In this document: positions 10,082-18,675 of the stretch, piece by piece
Layout of the letters: the number at the start of each line of letters is the position of its first letter
How positions within the stretch are numbered: position 1 is the stretch's first letter
Assembly: GCA_017937765.1 (NCBI GenBank)
Contig: JAGBCY010000020.1
Coordinates: 1-64,000 of the forward strand
Length of the DNA stretch: 64,000 nt
Reading direction: 5' to 3'
From: Alistipes sp.
Lineage (GTDB): Bacteria > Bacteroidota > Bacteroidia > Bacteroidales > Rikenellaceae
Program-made: the position numbers and the translations under genes
Notes under the pieces: generated by a model
What the model was told of the DNA's origin: nothing
The model's database searches: none
What the model saw: the letters and a program-made list of their open reading frames with translations, nothing else

Positions 10082-11119
10082 CTATCTATTTAGGCTTGCG
10101 ACAAACTCCCTCCAGAGCTCCGCCTCGTCTGTCGGTCGAGTGATGTCGTAGCGCAACACGCCTTCGGTGAACTCGGCCTCGCCGATCCACTCGTAGGTGG
10201 CATTGCCCTCGAGGCGTGTCACTATATCGGGCTCGAGGCTCGTCGTACAGAATACCCTGCCACCACGGTTATCTACCCTCACACGACGGCCCGCCTCGAC
10301 GATGCCGAGCAGTGCTGCCGCCGTTGCCGAGGCCGTCATCGCCGTGCCGCACGACAGCGTGATGCCCGCACCGCGCTCATACGTGGCAACAAAGATAGCA
10401 TTCTCCGCACAGCGCGAATACAACGACACGTTGACCCCGTTGGGAAACAGCTCACGAAGCCCCTTCACGCGCTCGCCGAGCTGCTCCAAGAGCTCCATAT
10501 CTATGTGCTCCACCGCAGCCACGATATGGGGATTACCCAAATTAAGTGCCGTAAAGCGTAGCTCATCGTCCAGAGCCTCTATAACGCGACCGACAAACCG
10601 CTCCTCGGGGGCGAAGAATGCAAAGTCGCGACTATGCAAGCGTATGGGGATATCGACAGCAAAGGCCGGAATCGAGGGTGCCACATCCGCGGCACGTGCC
10701 ACACGATACTCCCTGCCTCCCGAGCGGAGGACTCCCCTATCGAGGTAGCCGCGCTCCGAGGCTAAGCGTGTCACACAGCGGATACCGTTGCCGCACATCT
10801 CGGCGTGCGTGCCATCGGGATTGAGCATATCCATACCATAGATACCATCATCGTGGCGTACAACAAGGAGTAGGCCATCGCTACCGATGCCCCTCTGGCG
10901 ATCCGACACCGCACGTGCAAAAGCACTCCAGTCGACACGCTCCGACATCTCGGTCGATATCCTCGACGCGCCATTGCCCGACATCCCCGCCGACATTCCC
11001 GCCATACCATCGACCGACATACTGTCCTCGGCGCACGCCCACGCGCACTCACGCGTGATGTCCACCATAACAAAGTCGTTGCCCGAGCCGTGGCACTTGA
11101 TAATCTCCATTCGCTTCAT
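10082..11119 (-). CDS. dapF: diaminopimelate epimerase with a low-complexity insertion
   Basis: Converts LL- to meso-diaminopimelate for lysine and peptidoglycan. 345 residues, versus about 270 for most DapF. The two catalytic cysteines are present: Cys109 in EMCGNGIRC and Cys257 in LSCGTAMTAS. The N-terminal motif is HGSGNDFVMVD. Between that motif and SDRQRGIGSDG lies an extra segment of about 38 residues (about 24-61), rich in Met, Ser, Gly and Asp and built from near-repeats (MSVDGMAGMSAGMSGNG). The open frame reaches 11350, but ATG 11119 (or 11110) fits both the family start and the promoter at 11137-11167. Confidence 0.93.
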   Translation of the reverse strand: MKRMEIIKCHGSGNDFVMVDITRECAWACAEDSMSVDGMAGMSAGMSGNGASRISTEMSERVDWSAFARAVSDRQRGIGSDGLLLVVRHDDGIYGMDMLNPDGTHAEMCGNGIRCVTRLASERGYLDRGVLRSGGREYRVARAADVAPSIPAFAVDIPIRLHSRDFAFFAPEERFVGRVIEALDDELRFTALNLGNPHIVAAVEHIDMELLEQLGERVKGLRELFPNGVNVSLYSRCAENAIFVATYERGAGITLSCGTAMTASATAAALLGIVEAGRRVRVDNRGGRVFCTTSLEPDIVTRLEGNATYEWIGEAEFTEGVLRYDITRPTDEAELWREFVASLNR

Positions 11120-11136
11120 TTGTATATATATTCGGT

Positions 11137-11167
11137 CAAAGTTACAAAAAATTTTTACGACATCAAA
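11137..11167 (-). promoter_or_regulatory. dapF promoter
   Basis: Minus strand: TTTG, a 19-bp spacer, TAACTTTG. Transcription would start about 10 nt before ATG 11119, which decides against the longer open frame. Confidence 0.7.
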
Positions 11168-11205
11168 ATCCCGCTGCCCGAATATCAGTTTTTTCTCACC
11201 GCGTG

Positions 11206-11245
11206 TTGCATATATGCCATTTTTTTCGTAATATTGTGTTACGAA
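11206..11245 (+). promoter_or_regulatory. promoter with overlapping inverted repeat, alpha/beta hydrolase
   Basis: TTG (11206-11208), 20 bp, then TAATATTG (11229-11236), a one-mismatch -7 element. A perfect inverted repeat TTCGTAA-N7-TTACGAA (11225-11245) covers the -7 element and probable start point, so a dimeric regulator could block it. The regulator is unknown. Confidence 0.4.
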
Positions 11246-11263
11246 CCGTAAATATCGAAGGCT

Positions 11264-12061
11264 ATGATCGAGAAGTTTATTATGGCGGGAGCAACGCCAA
11301 TGCACATTGCCGATACAGAAAAGGGCGAGAAGTGTGTGGTACTTTTGCACGGCTACTTAGAGTCGATGCTCGTGTGGGACGAGTTTGTGCCACTTCTGGA
11401 GAAGGAGTTGCGCGTCGTCACGCTCGACCTGCCGGGCCACGGCATCTCGACCATCGCCGGAGAGGTTCATACAATGGAGTATCTTGCTGAGTGCGTGGCT
11501 CTTGCAATGGAGGCACTCGGCATCGAGCGTTACTCTGTCGTGGGTCACTCGATGGGTGGATATGTGGCGTTGGCGATGTGCGAGAGGTACAGCGATAGAC
11601 TGGAGAGCATCGTGCTTCTGAGCTCGACGACCTCGGCCGATAGTCAGGAGAAGTGCGACCGTCGTCGTCGCGAGATAGAGCTCATCAAGGCGGGTAAGAA
11701 GAATACGATGGCGCGCCTTGTGCCCCACGCAGGCTTCGCCCCCGAGAACGTGAAGCGTATGAAGGACTACATCGAGGATATCGCCGAACTGATACTCATC
11801 ACCGAGGACGAGGGTGTCATCGCCATCCTCGGCGGAATGATCGAGCGCAAGGATCGCGGCGAGCTGCTACGCACCTCGGGCGTAAGACATATGTTCATCT
11901 TCGGCCGTCACGACTACTACATCCCCAACGACATAGCCGAGGAGATGATAGCCTCCGACCCCACGGCCGAGGTACTATGGCTCGAGCACTCGGGACATAT
12001 GGGCTTCTACGAAGAACCCGAGCTATGTGCCCGGGCAATTCTCGATTTTATTTGCAGATAA
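11264..12061 (+). CDS. alpha/beta hydrolase
   Basis: 265 residues with a complete hydrolase core: oxyanion strand [10 protein letters not shown] (25-34), nucleophile elbow GHSMGG with Ser96, acid Asp in GRHDYYIP and His in LEHSGHMGF. The lid region (about 125-190) is charged and helical. There is no signal peptide, so it is cytoplasmic. The fold covers esterases, MenH-like lyases and C-C bond hydrolases, and nothing visible fixes the substrate. It is a single plus-strand gene between minus-strand genes. An ATG six codons further in (11282) is also possible. Confidence 0.85.
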   Translation: MIEKFIMAGATPMHIADTEKGEKCVVLLHGYLESMLVWDEFVPLLEKELRVVTLDLPGHGISTIAGEVHTMEYLAECVALAMEALGIERYSVVGHSMGGYVALAMCERYSDRLESIVLLSSTTSADSQEKCDRRRREIELIKAGKKNTMARLVPHAGFAPENVKRMKDYIEDIAELILITEDEGVIAILGGMIERKDRGELLRTSGVRHMFIFGRHDYYIPNDIAEEMIASDPTAEVLWLEHSGHMGFYEEPELCARAILDFICR

Positions 12062-12103
12062 CGGCTACCGCGCGCGGGTAGCTCCATAGGCGCGACGCCA
12101 CGA

Positions 12104-13330
12104 TCAGTTCTTGAGGTCGTGGCTCGAGGGTGCCTGATACAGGCGGATGCCGAAGCGCGGCGCGAGTGCTACGACATAGGAGATCACCTCGGTTTGCAGG
12201 TGCTCGTAGGGCACCCAGTTGACATCGGCCGAGAAGAAGTATAGCTCGATGGGGAGTCCCCACTCCGACGGCTGCAACTGGCGCACCATAATCATCATAC
12301 CCTTATTTATACGCGGATGTGCATTCAGATACTCCGTGATTGTGCGCATATATAGGTCGAGGTTCGTGACCCTACTACCCTCGGGCGTCGCCACAGCGAT
12401 ACGCTCGACATAGGGGGCGATAGCACTCTCCGCCCGAAGCTCCGCGACGAGCTCGTCGGAGGCAAATCGTACGCTCGTCATATCAACATTTAGCGAGCGT
12501 TTCACACGCCTACCACCCGAGTCGCGCATTGCCTGCCAGTTATCAAACGGCTCGCTCACAAGCAGATAGGGCGGTATCGTCTGCAACGTATTATCCCACC
12601 CCCGAATCTTAATCGTCGTGAGCGACACGTCGACCACAACGCCATCAATACCACGGCTGGGCACCTCGATCCAGTCACCCACCTTGAGCATATCGTTTGC
12701 CGAGAGCTGCACGCCCGCAACAAGACCCAGAAGCGTATCCTTGAAGATGAACGATATCACGGCTGCCGAGGCACCGAGACCCGTCAGAAGGCCTACGGGC
12801 GACATGTCGAAAATAATTGATACAATGAGGATTATGCCGACAATCGTGAGCAACACGTGCACGATCTGCGATAGGCCGTGGATGGGCTTGCCGTGCCACG
12901 CCGGACGGTCGGTAGCCAACTCAAAGACAGCCTTGGAGAAGGTGGCGAGGAAGAGTAGCGTGGTACATACAATGAATATATCTATACCCTTGTCCAACAG
13001 CGAGATAATCCATCGCGGGCGGATGTGTAGTGCCGAGATCGCCAGCGGCAACATCATATTCAGCACCAGCGGCGTGACCACGCCACAGAGCCTGCGCATC
13101 ACCTTATCGCGGAACAGGATATCGTCCCACTTAACCTTCGTATGACGCACGATCCAATGGATGGCACGCACCACGCCCCAGCGAAATAAAAGGTTGATAA
13201 TCAATATGAGTACAACGAGGTAGACGAGCACGACAAAACCATCGAGCTTATCGGCCACACTGCTACTAAGACCCCATCGTACGAGGAGGTCGTTGATCCA
13301 CTGGCTAACGGTATGGTCAAACGGATTCAT
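12104..13330 (-). CDS. mechanosensitive ion channel, MscS superfamily (YbdG-like)
   Basis: 408 residues. Several N-terminal membrane helices (about 30-55, 80-100, 110-130, 155-175) are followed by the pore-lining helix LLTGLGASAAVISFIFKDTL (about 185-205) and the soluble beta domain starting GLVAGVQLSANDMLKVGDWI. Length and the motif RGWDNTLQTIPPYLLVSEPF match the miniconductance YbdG/MscM branch, which is larger than MscS itself. The likely role is release of solutes on hypo-osmotic shock. It converges with the alpha/beta hydrolase gene (42-bp gap). Confidence 0.9.
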   Translation of the reverse strand: MNPFDHTVSQWINDLLVRWGLSSSVADKLDGFVVLVYLVVLILIINLLFRWGVVRAIHWIVRHTKVKWDDILFRDKVMRRLCGVVTPLVLNMMLPLAISALHIRPRWIISLLDKGIDIFIVCTTLLFLATFSKAVFELATDRPAWHGKPIHGLSQIVHVLLTIVGIILIVSIIFDMSPVGLLTGLGASAAVISFIFKDTLLGLVAGVQLSANDMLKVGDWIEVPSRGIDGVVVDVSLTTIKIRGWDNTLQTIPPYLLVSEPFDNWQAMRDSGGRRVKRSLNVDMTSVRFASDELVAELRAESAIAPYVERIAVATPEGSRVTNLDLYMRTITEYLNAHPRINKGMMIMVRQLQPSEWGLPIELYFFSADVNWVPYEHLQTEVISYVVALAPRFGIRLYQAPSSHDLKN

Positions 13331-13381
13331 AGGTCTTTTGAGCTTAAGGGCGTGACTGCCGCACGCCGTTATTCGGGGAGG

Positions 13382-14008
13382 TTAGAACGTGATGCCGAAG
13401 CCGATAAACACCGACTGGTTCAGGGCCTTGCGGTTGACATCGCGCCTATCGAAGCCATAGGGCTCCTTGATCACAGGCAACGGGCTACACATCTGCACGT
13501 TATAGCCGAGCATAATATCGTACTTCATATCCGAGTCGGGCGACTGCAGGCGCACACCCACACCTCCCGAGCCCGTGGCTCCGAAGTGCAGGCCCTTGCC
13601 GAAGATGACGTTCGTACCGAGGTCGACGAAGTTGAAGAGGCAGGTCTTGCGCTTGCCGTAGTAGTAGTGGAGCGATGCAAGGATGGGCATCGTCGTATAG
13701 TTGTACTGTATCTGCGCACCCGTCTGGAAGCCTAACTTCCAGTGGTTGTCGAAGTGGTAACCGCCCGTAAGCATAATGTTACCGCCCATCTTGGCGAGGC
13801 TCTTATAGGCACTCACGGGCTTCTGACCCACGATGCGCATATAGTCCAGCTCGTAGAACACCAAGTTCACACGTCCGGCAAGACCCCACTCCCAACCCGA
13901 GTAGTGGCGCGTCTTACGCTCGATCTCCTCCGGCGTCTCGCGGCGTTTAGCCTCAGCCGTTGGGATTATCATCAGTGCCAACAGAACAAGTATCGCTATT
14001 CTCTTCAT
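13382..14008 (-). CDS. small secreted outer-membrane beta-barrel-like protein
   Basis: 208 residues. The signal peptide MKRIAILVLLALMIIPTAEA is followed by a mature part with alternating strands rich in Gly, Tyr and Phe (for example GGYHFDNHWKLGFQTGAQ, GFGITF at the C-terminus). A terminal Phe and the strand pattern suggest an 8- to 10-strand barrel. No family is recognised. ATG 14008 is preferred over the open frame at 14041 because the signal peptide begins there. The next gene upstream on this strand is galE (66-bp gap). Confidence 0.7.
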   Translation of the reverse strand: MKRIAILVLLALMIIPTAEAKRRETPEEIERKTRHYSGWEWGLAGRVNLVFYELDYMRIVGQKPVSAYKSLAKMGGNIMLTGGYHFDNHWKLGFQTGAQIQYNYTTMPILASLHYYYGKRKTCLFNFVDLGTNVIFGKGLHFGATGSGGVGVRLQSPDSDMKYDIMLGYNVQMCSPLPVIKEPYGFDRRDVNRKALNQSVFIGFGITF

Positions 14009-14074
14009 TGCTAAAAGTATATATACCTTATTAAACGACAAATACCCTCATTTATTATTCGCCTACTACTCGGA

Positions 14075-15097
14075 TTAAATGCCACGCACGGCACGCTCCC
14101 AGGCCCACGCCGCCCTAAGCGTATCCTCCAACGCACGCTCGGCACGCCAGCCGAGCTCCTCGTTGGCAAGCGTCGTATCGGCCCACACGGCCGTGACATC
14201 GCCCGCACGACGCTCCGCAACGCGGTAGTTGAGCTTCAGATCGTTAGCGCGCTCGAAGCCCTTGACCAGCTCGAATACCGACACGGGGCGACCCGTACCT
14301 ACGTTGAATACCTCGTAGCCCTGCTTCGAGCGACCCTCCGTCATACGGTCGATAGCCACCACGTGGGCACGTGCCAGGTCGACGATGTCGATATAGTCCC
14401 TCAGGCACGAGCCGTCGGGCGTGGGATAGTCGTCGCCAAAGATGCTTAGGCACTCGCGCACGCCGGCTGCCGTCTGCGTGATATAGGGGACAAGGTTGTT
14501 GGGCACGCCGCGCGGCAGCTCACCAATGAGTGCCGAGGGGTGTGCACCGATGGGGTTGAAGTAGCGCAACGCTATACCGCGCATCGTGGGGTGCGAGGCC
14601 ATCATATCGCGTAGGATATCCTCCGACATCTGCTTCGTATTGCCATAGGGCGACGTTGCAGGCTTACGCTCAGTGAGCTCCGTGACGGGGAGCACCTCGG
14701 CATCGCCATAGACCGTAGCCGACGATGAGAAGAGCACGTTCCTACGGCCATACTCGGCCATAAGCTCGAGGATGTTAAGGAACGATTGCAGGTTGTTGCG
14801 ATAGTACTTCAGCGGCTCCGACACCGACTCACCCACAGCCTTGAACGCCGCGAAGTGGATCACCGAATCGAAGTTGTAGGCCTCGAATACCTTGCGCATA
14901 GCCTCCTTATCGCAGCAGTCCGCCTCGACAAACTTAGGCTCCACGCCCGTGATGCGACGCACGCCCTCCAGCGACGAAGCATCGCTATTGGAGAAGTTAT
15001 CCACCACCACAACATCGTAACCCGCATTGATAAGCTCCACGGTCGTATGCGACCCGATATAGCCAGCACCACCGGCAACAAGTACCATCTTATTCAT
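14075..15097 (-). CDS. galE: UDP-glucose 4-epimerase
   Basis: Interconverts UDP-glucose and UDP-galactose for sugar use and surface glycans. 340 residues. The NAD-binding GGAGYIGSHT is at 9-18. The catalytic set is Ser126 (in FSSSATVYG), Tyr151 and Lys155 (YGNTK), the same spacing as E. coli GalE shifted by two. RYFNPIGAHPSALIGE and GDDYPTPDGSCLRDYIDI are further family blocks. It is not next to other galactose genes. Confidence 0.96.
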   Translation of the reverse strand: MNKMVLVAGGAGYIGSHTTVELINAGYDVVVVDNFSNSDASSLEGVRRITGVEPKFVEADCCDKEAMRKVFEAYNFDSVIHFAAFKAVGESVSEPLKYYRNNLQSFLNILELMAEYGRRNVLFSSSATVYGDAEVLPVTELTERKPATSPYGNTKQMSEDILRDMMASHPTMRGIALRYFNPIGAHPSALIGELPRGVPNNLVPYITQTAAGVRECLSIFGDDYPTPDGSCLRDYIDIVDLARAHVVAIDRMTEGRSKQGYEVFNVGTGRPVSVFELVKGFERANDLKLNYRVAERRAGDVTAVWADTTLANEELGWRAERALEDTLRAAWAWERAVRGI

Positions 15098-15349
15098 AGT
15101 AATATAAATTATTCAACTTACAAAGGTAATAAAAAGTATTAAACTTCCATCACCTACTGACATTTGGGTCGTAGGGCTTTACTGGGGAAGTGCCATCTAA
15201 TGATGGCAAAGATAAAGAATTTTGTTTGCATTACTCACACTTTGAGCCATTTTTTATCATCCGCCGCAACCTTTATGCCGAGGATATCAAAAAGTGGGGC
15301 TATTCAACCAACGTCGAATAACCCCACCTATGTACCGTATCGCGCTCGT

Positions 15350-15913
15350 CTACTTGCCGTTGTAGCTATTCATCGTGCGGTCGGCACCGACCGAGACGAA
15401 CGACAGCACCGCATCGCCAAAGAGTTTTAGTCTTTCGGGCATAGCCGTCAGCTCGTCGGCCGAGAAGTCGCCGAGGACGTAGTCCACCTGATGGCCGCGC
15501 GGGAAGTCGCCACCCACGCCGAAGCGCAGGCGTGCATACTGGTTATCACCCAAGAGCTCAGTGATATTCTTCAGGCCGTTATGTCCACCCTCCGAGCCAT
15601 TCTTACGCATACGGAACGTACCGAACGGCAGGGCTATATCGTCCGAGATGACGAGGAGGTTTTCGCGCGGGATGCGCTCCTGCTCCATCCAGTATCTCAC
15701 GGCCTTGCCCGAGAGGTTCATATATGTCGAGGGCTTCAACAGGAGCACCGTGCGGCCACGATGTTTGAGCGTAGCCATAGCACCATAACGCACCGTCGTA
15801 AAAGAGATATTGGATGCCTCGGCTAAGGCATCCAACACTCTGAATCCGATGTTGTGGCGCGTTGCGGCATACTCCATTCCGATATTGCCCAACCCGACAA
15901 CAAGATACTTCAT
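15350..15913 (-). CDS. pth: peptidyl-tRNA hydrolase
   Basis: Recycles peptidyl-tRNAs released by stalled ribosomes. 187 residues. VGLGNIGMEYAATRHNIGF carries Asn10 and the catalytic His20. PSTYMNLSGKAV and SDDIALPFGTFRMRKNGS are the other family blocks. It lies 46 bp downstream of rplY on the same strand, a frequent bacterial pairing (ctc-pth). Confidence 0.96.
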   Translation of the reverse strand: MKYLVVGLGNIGMEYAATRHNIGFRVLDALAEASNISFTTVRYGAMATLKHRGRTVLLLKPSTYMNLSGKAVRYWMEQERIPRENLLVISDDIALPFGTFRMRKNGSEGGHNGLKNITELLGDNQYARLRFGVGGDFPRGHQVDYVLGDFSADELTAMPERLKLFGDAVLSFVSVGADRTMNSYNGK

Positions 15914-15959
15914 AATCGTAGTGGTTTTAGCGAGGTTACCCTACCACACACTCACTCGA

Positions 15960-16520
15960 CTACTGAGCGGCACGTGAAGCACGTGTTACGCGAACAGCGC
16001 AAACAGCAGTAGTTGCAGGAGTTACGAATGTGAGGTTCTCACGCTTAAGGTCGCCTACGAAGATAGTCTGGCCAACCTGCAAGGGAGTAACGTCAACAAC
16101 GATCTCATCGGGAATGTACTCAACAAGACCCTTAACCGTGAGCTTACGAGCTGCGAGCTGGAGCTTACCACCGATCTTAACACCCTCAGCGTTACCTGTG
16201 AGGCGAACGGGAACGCTAACTGCAACGGGCTTACCCTCCTGAACGCGGTAGAAATCCACGTGGAGAACCTGCTCGCGAACGGGGTGATACTGTACCTCGC
16301 GCATTACTGCCTTCTCGATCTTACCGTCGATGTTGAGCTCAACGATATAAGAGTTGGGAGTGTAGATGAGCTGGTTGAGCTCCTTAGCGTCGATGGTGAA
16401 TGTTACCTCCTCGCCGCCACCGTAAACGATGCAGGGTACCTGACCCTCACGACGTGCTGCCTTAGCGTACTTCTTACCGAACTCCTTGCGGGCAGTACCG
16501 TTAATCTGAATTGACTTCAT
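15960..16520 (-). CDS. rplY: 50S ribosomal protein L25 / general stress protein Ctc
   Basis: Binds 5S rRNA. 186 residues, the long two-domain form: N-terminal L25 domain (GKKYAKAARREGQVPCIVYG, then REVQYHPVREQVLHVDFYRV) plus the C-terminal TL5/Ctc beta domain. The C-terminus is short and basic. It is the first gene of the rplY-pth pair and has its own promoter and a leader of about 80 nt containing the palindrome GCGAC-AGTCA-GTCGC (16564-16578). Confidence 0.94.
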   Translation of the reverse strand: MKSIQINGTARKEFGKKYAKAARREGQVPCIVYGGGEEVTFTIDAKELNQLIYTPNSYIVELNIDGKIEKAVMREVQYHPVREQVLHVDFYRVQEGKPVAVSVPVRLTGNAEGVKIGGKLQLAARKLTVKGLVEYIPDEIVVDVTPLQVGQTIFVGDLKRENLTFVTPATTAVCAVRVTRASRAAQ

Positions 16521-16605
16521 AAATGTTTAAATATTAATAGTTTAACTTCGATGCCACTCAGCGGCGACAGTCAGTCGCAACCCCATAGGCATCTGCTTTG
16601 GACCG

Positions 16606-16635
16606 CAAAGATAGTAAAATTTTTGCAATCGCCAA
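16606..16635 (-). promoter_or_regulatory. rplY promoter
   Basis: Minus strand: TTG, a 19-bp spacer, TATCTTTG followed by C. Confidence 0.65.
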
Positions 16636-16687
16636 TCTTTTTACACTTTTTTCGTTTGTTAAGCCTCTCGTTATCAGCCTCAGTACC

Positions 16688-16800
16688 GCCCAACGTAGGC
16701 ACTTCACAACCTCCCCGACAGGCTCCGCACCACGCCCAACGTAGGCTCCGCACACCTCCCCGACAGGCTCCGCACCACGCCCAACGTAGGCTCTGCACCC
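16688..16800. repeat. 45-bp tandem repeat
   Basis: About 2.5 copies of a GC-rich 45-bp unit containing CTCCCCGACAGGCTCCGCAC and GCCCAACGTAGGC. The last two copies are nearly identical. It lies directly after the 3' end of the lipoprotein gene. The unit length is a multiple of three, but no gene uses it. Confidence 0.8.
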
Positions 16801-16817
16801 CATAGTATTGCACCCCT

Positions 16818-17678
16818 TTACTCGGCGTACTCGAACTTATAGGTGCAAGTGAAATATGGCTTCGTCGAGATGTTAGGATCGTCGTAGCACGCCACCTTGC
16901 AGCTTACGGGATAGCCCTCCGCATCGTACTTCCAATCATACTTCGTAGTCACGAAATCATTAGCCTCATCGCGGCTGCTAACGATATGGTTCGCACTACG
17001 CGTACCCACCGAGCCCGCTGCACACAATATGTGGGAATAGATGCTGTTAACATTAAAGTTAACGTTGTACATCTTAATCTCCACCAGCCAGTTAAGGTCG
17101 AGGTTCGTGGCGTAGTTCGAGCCTGCGTTGTACTCGTAGACCCACTTCGAATTGAACGCCTCCTCGCCCCAGGAGAGTGCCCAGATGCTCTTCTCGAGGT
17201 TCTTGTCGTTCCAGACCATTATACCCTCCTCGCTGACGGGCTCCTTGCCGTGGTAAAGCCAGTTATAGTTGTAGCTTGCAAGACGGCCAGAGGCGTCATA
17301 TTCGAAGGTTGTAAACTTCATCTCCTCGCTCACAATTGCGGTGCAGTAACCCTCGGCATTAACCCTAAAGCTGTTCGCATCGAAGGGTAACTCGCGAACC
17401 TTAACGACGCCACCCTCAAGATAGTCGATCTCCGTGACGCTACTCATATCCGGCTGCGACGCCTCCATACGCACGATGCGACCAGCATCATCGTACCCGA
17501 ACGTCAGACGGCTACTCACTGTCGCGCCCGTCTCGTGCTGATACTCGGTTGTAAAGCCCGAAATCACACGTGCAACCTCGGGAATTGCGATAGGCTCCTC
17601 CGTGGCACTCTTCTTAGCATCGGTGCCACACGCCACAGCGGCCAACACAAGGCCCATCATAACAATAAAACGCTTCAT
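16818..17678 (-). CDS. lipoprotein with YD-like strands (DUF4595-like)
   Basis: 286 residues. Lipoprotein signal with lipobox AAVAC (Cys17). The mature part has repeated YDxxGRI-type strands (FGYDDAGRIVRMEA, FEYDASGRLASYNY, WKYDAEGYPVSCKV), the pattern of the DUF4595 proteins of gut Bacteroidetes. It is surface or periplasmic, of unknown function. It follows dapD on the same strand (61-bp gap) but shares no evident pathway. The 3' side touches a 45-bp tandem repeat. Confidence 0.72.
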   Translation of the reverse strand: MKRFIVMMGLVLAAVACGTDAKKSATEEPIAIPEVARVISGFTTEYQHETGATVSSRLTFGYDDAGRIVRMEASQPDMSSVTEIDYLEGGVVKVRELPFDANSFRVNAEGYCTAIVSEEMKFTTFEYDASGRLASYNYNWLYHGKEPVSEEGIMVWNDKNLEKSIWALSWGEEAFNSKWVYEYNAGSNYATNLDLNWLVEIKMYNVNFNVNSIYSHILCAAGSVGTRSANHIVSSRDEANDFVTTKYDWKYDAEGYPVSCKVACYDDPNISTKPYFTCTYKFEYAE

Positions 17679-17739
17679 CTCTTAAGTTTTATTCAGTTAG
17701 TTATATATTTAATATCCAATCTATTGCTCTCACCTCGCG

Positions 17740-18564
17740 CTACGAAATGGCGAAGTCGCGCAGGGCGTCGTTCAGCGACGTCTTCTTGTCGGTCGACTCC
17801 TTACGGCGGCCGATGATCAGTGCGCACTGCACGCCATATTCGCCCGCGGGGAACCTCTTATTGTAGGTACCCGACACCACCACCGAGCGTGGTGGAACGT
17901 AGCCCTTATACTCCACAGGCTCCTCGCCCGTGACGTCGATGATATGCGTCGAGCCGGTGATCACCGTATTCGAGCCGAGTACCGCCTCGCGACATACGTG
18001 CGCACCCTCGACCACGATCGAGCGCGAGCCTATGAAGCAGTTATCCTCGATGATTACGGGCGACGCCTGCACGGGCTCCAACACGCCACCGATACCCACG
18101 CCACCCGAGAGGTGGACATTCTTGCCTATCTGTGCACACGAGCCCACCGTGGCCCACGTGTCGACCATAGTGCCCGTGTCGACATAGGCACCGATGTTAA
18201 CGTACGAGGGCATAAGTATCGCACCCGGCGCGATATAGGCACCATAGCGTGCCACAGCGTGGGGCACGACTCGCACGCCGAGCTCCTCGTAGCCGTGCTT
18301 AAGCTCCATCTTATCGTACCACTCGAGCTCGCCCGACTGCATCGTGCGCATCGTCTGGATGGGGAAGTACATAATGATCGCCTTCTTGACCCACTCGTTC
18401 ACCTGCCACTGGCTGCGCTCAAGGTCGATAGGCTCGGCACAGCGTAACGCGCCCTTATCCACAGCCTCCACCGTGCGGCGTATGGCCTCCTTAACCTCCT
18501 CGCGCTGAAGCAATGAGCGGTCAGCCCACGCCTCCTCTATAATATTTTTCTCTACTTCGTACAT
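17740..18564 (-). CDS. dapD: tetrahydrodipicolinate N-succinyltransferase
   Basis: Transfers succinyl from succinyl-CoA to tetrahydrodipicolinate, a step to diaminopimelate. 274 residues. The N-terminal helical domain is followed by a left-handed beta-helix of hexapeptide repeats (GAYIAPGAILMPSYVNIGAY, GGVGIGGVLEPVQASPVIIE). RSVVVSGTYNKRFPAG near the C-terminus is typical. With dapF in this window it indicates the succinylase branch. No other dap genes are adjacent. Confidence 0.95.
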   Translation of the reverse strand: MYEVEKNIIEEAWADRSLLQREEVKEAIRRTVEAVDKGALRCAEPIDLERSQWQVNEWVKKAIIMYFPIQTMRTMQSGELEWYDKMELKHGYEELGVRVVPHAVARYGAYIAPGAILMPSYVNIGAYVDTGTMVDTWATVGSCAQIGKNVHLSGGVGIGGVLEPVQASPVIIEDNCFIGSRSIVVEGAHVCREAVLGSNTVITGSTHIIDVTGEEPVEYKGYVPPRSVVVSGTYNKRFPAGEYGVQCALIIGRRKESTDKKTSLNDALRDFAIS

Positions 18565-18622
18565 AGTCGTTATACGGGTTTAATATGTTTTCTCAATCTC
18601 TCAGCAACACGGCTCCCGCCCC

Positions 18623-18665
18623 ATTACTAATTACTAATTACTAACTACGCACTACTTATTAATAA
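18623..18665. repeat. TTACTAA-type short repeats between dapD and dxs
   Basis: ATTACTAATTACTAATTACT followed by AACTACGCACTACTTATTAA. The reverse complement shares AGTAGTGCGTA(G/A)TTAG with the array behind rlmH (30096-30142), so this is a dispersed repeat type. Confidence 0.6.
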
Positions 18666-18675
18666 GTAATGCTAA

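Noticed and set aside
10082..11350. DapF with a 77-residue N-terminal extension
   Set aside because: The extension crosses a consensus promoter and the divergent gene's start; the family start is at 11119 or 11110.
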